Below, piece after piece: positions 33,370-64,000 of a DNA stretch of 64,000 nt (the first letter of the stretch is position 1; each line of letters begins with the position of its first letter). The stretch is from Nematopogon swammerdamellus (Eukaryota; Arthropoda; Insecta; Lepidoptera; Adelidae). Both the position numbers and the translations under genes were made by a program. The stretch covers positions 16,423,694 to 16,487,693 of the forward strand of contig OX336358.1 of the NCBI GenBank assembly GCA_946902875.1, written 5' to 3'. The notes under the pieces are model-generated. The model made no database searches, was not told where the DNA came from, and saw nothing but the letters and a program-made list of their open reading frames with translations.

Positions 33370-34090
33370 TAAATTTCCGAAATTTTTCAAAAATGTGTAA
33401 TTTATTTTTTCTTCGGTTTGAATGAATTGTATGCGCTAATTTGGGGTTTTAATGAGAAGAAACCAAATTATGATTTGCTGTTTCGGCAGCCCTCATCGAG
33501 CTTGGTTGTAAAGTTGAACAAATTTATTTATTTTTCCGAAATTTTTCAAAAATGTTGCAATTTATTTTTTCTTCGGTTTGATTTAAATTATGATTTGCTG
33601 TTTCGGCAGCCCTCATCGAGCCTGTGGTTGTAAACTTGAAGAAATTTATTTATTTTTCCGAAATTTTTCAAAAATGTTGAAATTTTTATTTTCTTCGGTT
33701 TGAATGAATTTTATGCGCTAATTTGGGGTTTGAATGGGAAGAAACAAAATTATGATTTGCTGTTTCGGCAACTCTCATCGAGCCTGTGGTTGTAAACTAG
33801 AACAAATTTATTTATTTTTCCGAAATTTTTCAAAAATTTTGAAATTTATTTTTTCTTCGGTTTGATTTAAATTATGATTTGCTGTTTCGGCAGCCCTCAT
33901 CGAGCCTGTTGTTGTAAACTTGAACAAATTTACTTATTTTCCCGAATTTTTTTTAAAATTTTGAAATTTATTTTTTCTTCGTTTTGAATGAATGTTATGC
34001 GCTTATCTGGGGTTTGAATGAGAAGAAACAAAATTATGATTTGCTGTTTCGGCAGCCCTCATCGAGCCTGTGGTTGTAAACTTGAACAAA
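33370..34090 (+). repeat. Internal tandem repeat of the hAT (five copies)
   Basis: tatgatttgctgtttcggca occurs at about 33470, 33590, 33752, 33874 and 34036, spaced alternately 120 and 162 bp. The spacing differs by presence or absence of a gaatgaattttatgcgctaa segment. Each unit encodes NYDLLFRQPSSSL plus AT-rich sequence resembling the element's terminal region (ccgaaatttttcaaaaatg). Confidence 0.88.
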
Positions 34091-34510
34091 CTTCAGGGAA
34101 ATGATTGCCTTATCCATAAAGTGCATTCGTCATTCAATGACATCAAGAGTCTTTGGGAGTACCTTCCTGCTTACAAACGTGCTTTCAAAAGAAGAGGAAA
34201 CAGCACTACTGCGAAAATTCGAAGAGCGAACGGCAACGTGTGTAAAACCTATTCATCTAGCTGCCAATCTACTGGATCCTTCTTCGCTCGGTATGAACTT
34301 GGAGCCAAACGAAGACGTCACGGCAATGAAGTTCATCGAAGAACTTTTCAGGTACTTAGATGTAGATGTGATGGGCGAGTTGTCAGATTTCAAATCTAAA
34401 CAGGGCTTATGGGCACGTAACTTTGTGTGGACTTCGGCATCGCAGGCAAGTCCACTGTCCTGGTGGACAGGGCTATGTCGGTCAACAAAACTGAGTAAAA
34501 TCGCTGCAGT
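34070..34510 (+). pseudogene. hAT transposase, middle part
   Basis: The + frame reads IHLAANLLDPSSLGMNLEPN and later QASPLSWWTGLCRSTKLSKI. These match the hAT AA--LDP-Y-G and P--WW-----L--IA--I motifs of the RNase H-like domain. The coding sequence is cut just after SKIAAVIFT by a Penelope insertion. It resumes at 36660-36809 with APKTSAATERSFSTFS and HSKKRHSLDTDRAGK, the C-terminal dimerisation motif. Confidence 0.85.
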
Positions 34511-34519
34511 CATATTTAC

Positions 34520-35460
34520 GATCTGTGATGATGATCACATCGAGGAGGAACTTGCCAAAGTAAGGACAGCGTTGCGGCAGAATGGCTACAAACCACGAGC
34601 CTGCCAATCTGTTCAACGTGCAACAACAGGGCGGCAGAGAGTAGAGGTCGGAAGGCGGTGCGTCTACTTACCATACATACGGGGGATCACGGACCGTATA
34701 GGTAAGTTGATGAGCAAGTTGAGCATGAAGAGAGTTGTAGAAGAGAAACCTCTCCCAAAACTCCAAGGCATGTTGATAACAGTCAAGGACCAGATTCCAC
34801 TGCAGGCTCCAGGTGTATACAAAATACCATGTAGCTGTGGGAGGTGTTACATCGGACAAACGAAGCGGAGTGTTCAGACAAGGTTGTCGGAACACATCAG
34901 GGCGATGAAGAACGAGTTCCATAAGTCAGCCATCTGTGAGCATGCTCTGGACAGTGGCACAAATCATTGGATTCGATTCGACCAAACCAGTACGATGTCA
35001 GTGGAAAATCACTATGTACCACGTTGGTTCGGGAATCCATTGAAATTTCCAGACATGCCCATTTTAACAGAGAAGACAGCATGGTACTCTGTTGGTCGTG
35101 GACTCCTGTGCTGGCGAAGCATGGCTCGGGTGGTAACCAGCATCAAGCTCTGGCAGCCATAGACACAGTGAGCTACGTGTACGCCGACCTTTTCCAGCAA
35201 GTGATGTCCAACCTACCCGCATCGGCCAAAGTACCCTCGCATCGCTACAATCTACGTCAGCGGCGACCGGCAGTTGACATCTGAATGTACGACGTGTCGG
35301 GTGTCCTCCAGGTCGTCGCAGTACCGCGAGTCCTGAACATGTCCCCGGAGTGTGGGACGAAACGTCGACAAATAAAGTGAGTCGCTTTCAGTATACCGCG
35401 TAACCGAAAACATTGTCATAATGTGCAATGAGTAACGGTAAAAGTCTAAACGAACACATA
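34520..35460 (+). mobile_element. Penelope-like element 3' end (GIY-YIG endonuclease)
   Basis: The + strand encodes CVYLPYIRGITDRIGKLM, then LQAPGVYKIPCSCGRCYIGQ with TKRSVQTRLSEH, the GIY-YIG nuclease signature of Penelope-like elements (GVY-IPC-CG--YIGQT-R). A frame change follows before REDSM and YNLRQRRPAVDI at the end (stop about 35282). The reverse transcriptase is absent, so this is a 5'-truncated copy. Its frame is open across the junction with the preceding hAT transposase. Confidence 0.88.
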
Positions 35461-35462
35461 TA

Positions 35463-36663
35463 TATTTTTTTTTTTTTTTATACTAAGCGCGACATGTGGC
35501 GCCGAGTCACCCATAAGGTGTCTAGCGACGCCCATGGACATTCGGACGTATGCGGGGGTTGCGAATGCCATGCCGGCCTGACAGGTGCCCATTCACGCCT
35601 CTCTTGAAGGACCCGAGACTATACTTGGGGGGAAATATGTGGGCAGGTAGAGCGTTCCAGAGTTTACCGGTTCTGTGGAGAAAGGGTCTGCAGAACCGAT
35701 TTGTACGCATCCGCGGTAAGTCCAGCGTATAGGGATGCAATCCCTGCCCAGTGCGCGTTGTACGGAGGTGGAAAGGGGACGGCGGAATCGCGTTAAACAG
35801 CTCCTCCAAGCACTCCCCGTGGAATAAGCGATAGAACACGCTTAGGGCGCCGACATCCCTAAGAAGTTGCAGCGGTTCTAGATCGCGGGACACGTCGGGG
35901 TCATCCACTAGTCGCACGGCTCGACGCTGGATCGAGTCCAAAGGCGCAAGCTGGTATTTGGCTGAGCCATCCCACAGGTGCGAGCAGTACTCCAGGCAGG
36001 ACCTTATCTGCGATTTATACAAAAGCAGCCTTTGGTCCGGCGTGAAGTACCGTCGAACCTTATTGAGTATGCCTAGCTTTTTTGAGGCCAGCTTGGCCCT
36101 GCCCTCGATATGGCGCCGGTAGTTTAGGTCGTGCGACAGTTCGACTCCGAGGACCCCGAGGTGGTCGCTTAATTTAAGCGACGTGTCTTGGAAGCAAGGA
36201 GCTGGTGAGAACGCCGCTCTCTTCGCACTGAACGCGCAAGCTTGTGTTTTTGAAGCGTTGAACTCGACCAAATTACTTCGGCCCCATTCGGAGATAGACC
36301 GAAGCGTTTGTTCGAGTTCAGACACAAGTCTTCGCCTCTTTTCATCCACAACCTCTCGTCCGGCTGAAGGGTGACTGGTATAGGATCCGTGTGCTGTACT
36401 GTCATCCGCATAACAATGTATGTTGCCGAGTGGCAGCATGTCATTGATATGCAGAAGAAACAGTGTGGGTGACAGCACAGATCCCTGCGGTACGCCGGCA
36501 TTCACTGACATGGCATCCGACGAGCAACCGTCCACTAGGACCTGTATGCTACGCCCATGTAGGAAGTCGGCGACCCAGTCGCAGAGGCCAGAAGGAAGTC
36601 CGTACGCCGGAAGCTTGCCCAGGAGCGATTTGTGCCAAACCCTGTCGAATGCCTTGGCAATAT
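35463..36663 (-). mobile_element. LINE family A, copy 3 (5' truncated)
   Basis: The T run at 35466-35479 is the A tail. The copy starts inside the RT at VDIAKAFDRVW. It is the least damaged copy of family A in the window and shows the sites where copies 1 and 2 were interrupted. Confidence 0.92.
35522..36663 (-). CDS. LINE-A reverse transcriptase C-terminal part, open frame
   Basis: About 380 codons are open. Motifs in order: DIAKAFDRVWH (catalytic D), NAGVPQGSVLSPTLFLLHIN, CYADDSTAHGSY (catalytic DD), then ISEWGRSNLVEFNASKTQ, SCLEYCSHLWDGSAKYQLAP and the end RIRPNVHGRR. Fingers and endonuclease are missing through 5' truncation. The frame continues upstream into hAT DNA, so a formal start there has no meaning. 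It lies in hAT sequence, itself downstream of RhoBTB. Confidence 0.88.
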
Positions 36664-37129
36664 CTACTGCACCTAAAACCTCTGCAGCAACAGAAAGGTC
36701 TTTCAGCACCTTTAGCCACATTCACAGCAAAAAACGCCATTCACTAGACACAGACAGGGCCGGAAAAAAGGCATCTTCCTTTGATTTCGCATTGATTTTT
36801 CGGGTTTAAAAATAAATTACCGAAAAATTGTAACTATGGAAAAATTTCCGGAACAATATTATTGAAATTTTTCACTTTTTGAAAAATTTTGGAAATTTAC
36901 CCAGCAGTTTCGTAGGTACGAACTGCACTATGCGAGTTTTCTCCCACAGAGATTATTAACTAAGAACTATAAAGTGAATGTTTTGGTGGTTTAAAAAAAA
37001 TAACCAGGGTTAAATTATAGAAGATGCGTCGCTAAGCGATGCATCTTCTATATTTTAACCCTAACGGAACCTAATGTTGAGGCGGCGCATGTCGTTTTTG
37101 CTACGTTTCGTTGAAAACTCCCATAGTGC

Positions 37130-37290
37130 AGTTTGTATACCTGCATGCAGGTTTACCTACGAATAGACACTTCCGTACGGGCAGGGCTATTCGTAGGTAT
37201 ACCTACGAATAGACATTTCTCGGACAGGGCTATTTGTAGGTATACCTGCATGCAGGTAGGTATACCTACGAATAGACACTTCCCAGTCCA
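37130..37290. repeat. Nested palindromic repeats (ggtatacctacgaatag)
   Basis: ggctattcgtaggtatacct ... acgaatagac occurs about three times, each with a self-complementary core (attcgtaggtatacctacga). The motif ttcgtagg is also the target duplication of the nearby hAT, so the hAT landed in a copy of this repeat family. Confidence 0.75.
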
Positions 37291-37377
37291 ACACACAGAT
37301 AGCCGGGCGGTAGTAGCGGGCGGCGGGCGGGAGTGGGAGCGGCGCGCGGTGCGTACCTACCTCCAGCGGGGCTGGTG

Positions 37378-63210
<25,833 letters not shown>

Positions 63211-63235
63211 CCTGTCCGCCGCTCTCTGTACAAAC

Positions 63236-64000
63236 ACATCTAGCTGAGTCGCTATAGCTCTCCCAACCTGACATCTAGCTGAGTCGCTATAGCTCGCCGA
63301 ACCTGACATCTAGCTGAGTCGCTATAGCTCTCCCAACCTGACATCTAGCTGAGTCGCTATAGCTCGCCGAACCTGACATCTAGCTGAGTCGCTATAGCTC
63401 TCCCAACCTGACATCTAGCTGAGTCACTATAGCTCTCCCAACCTGACATCTAGCTGAGTCGCTGTAGCTCGCCGACCCTGACATCTAGCTGAGTCGCTGT
63501 AGCTCGCCGACCCTGACATCTAGCTGAGTCGCTATAGCTCACCGAACCCCACATCTAGCTGAGTCGCTATAGCTCCCCGAACCTGACATCTAGCTGAGTC
63601 GCTATAGCTCCCCGAACCTGACATCTAGCTGAGTCGCTATAGCTCTCCCAACCTGACATCTAGCTGAGTCACTATAGCTCTCCCAACCTGACATCTAGCT
63701 GAGTCGCTGTAGCTCGCCGACCCTGACATCTAGCTGAGTCGTTATACCTCGCCGACCCTGACATCTAGCTGAAACGCTAGAGCTCGCCGACCCTGACATC
63801 TAGCTGAGTCGTTATAGCTCGCCGGCCCTGACATCTAGCTGAGTCGCTATAATAGCGACTCAGCTAGATGTCAGGGTCGGCGAGCTATAGCGACTCAGCT
63901 AGATGTCAGGTTCGGCGAGCTATAGCGACTCAGCTAGATGTCAGGTTCGGTGAGCTATAGCGACTCAGCTAGATGTCAGGGCCGGCGAGCTATAGCTATA
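63236..64000. repeat. 35-bp satellite in two opposite orientations
   Basis: acatctagctgagtcgctat with agctcnccgaacctg makes a 35-bp unit, about 17 copies to 63851. About four inverted copies then run to the end of the window. The array lies in the RhoBTB 5' intron, starting about 10 bp beyond the acceptor of exon 1, and continues outside the window. Confidence 0.95.

Larger units (their letters stand above)
33300..36908 (+). mobile_element. hAT DNA transposon with 8-bp target duplication, heavily nested
   Basis: Ends cactgctgggcaatgg on the left and, from the other side, actgctgggtaaat on the right. They are flanked by the exact 8-bp duplication ttcgtagg (33292-33299 and 36909-36916). The interior holds a broken hAT transposase on +, a Penelope 3' end and LINE-A copy 3. 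Confidence 0.9.
32990..37115. repeat. Foldback pair, about 180-bp arms, split by a hAT
   Basis: The left arm 32990-33170 and right arm 36940-37115 are inverted copies (caaaaacgacatgc-gccgcctcaacatta, aaaccaccaaaaca, gagaaaactcg). Each arm contains its own internal hairpin (gatgcgtcgc ... gcgacgcatc). Without the hAT between them they would form a unit of about 500 bp. Confidence 0.78.

Overview
The window is a piece of a eukaryotic nuclear genome, very probably from an insect and most likely a moth or butterfly. Spliced genes with GT/AG introns, a BEL/Pao element, CR1/Jockey-group LINEs, hAT, Harbinger, mariner, Helitron and Penelope remnants, tRNA-headed SINEs, and several interspersed repeats of a type I associate with Lepidoptera all point there. 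No species can be named from the sequence alone.

Two conserved host genes are recognisable. On the + strand, 7642-7873 is the terminal coding exon of NHP2 (H/ACA snoRNP, L7Ae family); its upstream exons are not visible. On the - strand, a complete RhoBTB gene (atypical Rho GTPase with two BTB domains) occupies 37378-63210. I could assemble 15 coding exons with consistent GT/AG sites and phases, giving 731 codons plus a stop. Two further short host-like exons (27369-27635 and 32561-32651, both -) are candidates only.

Layout. 1-7.5 kb: mariner remnant, Helitron-like block with a 130-bp minisatellite and a helicase fragment, a 277-bp-arm palindrome, and a hAT element inserted in a SINE tail. 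7.6-8.1 kb: NHP2 exon and its partial tandem copy. 8.1-17.5 kb: LINE debris; LINE family A copy 1 is interrupted by a satellite-bearing hAT-type element and a SINE. 17.5-20.7 kb: a hAT-type element containing a second satellite composite. 21-28 kb: MITE, SINE, and a long TIR element containing LINE-A copy 2, itself split by a SINE. 29-30.7 kb: a second LINE family. 32.7-37.1 kb: MITE, foldback repeat, and a hAT whose transposase is broken by a Penelope 3' end and LINE-A copy 3. 37.4-64 kb: RhoBTB. Its introns hold a Harbinger-like element (intron 14), about 50 copies of a 97-bp satellite (13), a foldback element plus a 6.5-kb BEL/Pao element and a 171-bp satellite (10), an array made from the end of exon 7 (7), a partial exon 5 copy (4), a LINE fragment (3), and a 35-bp satellite upstream of exon 1.

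The most striking feature is that several tandem arrays in RhoBTB are built from exon-intron junctions of the gene itself. Exon 13's 3' end plus its 5' splice site is repeated about 50 times in intron 13. Exon 7's 3' end plus 5' splice site is repeated about 12 times in intron 7. The 5' half of exon 5 with its 3' splice site is duplicated. The NHP2 terminal exon shows the same kind of partial duplication. Transcripts of RhoBTB must choose the authentic splice sites next to dozens of near-identical decoys.
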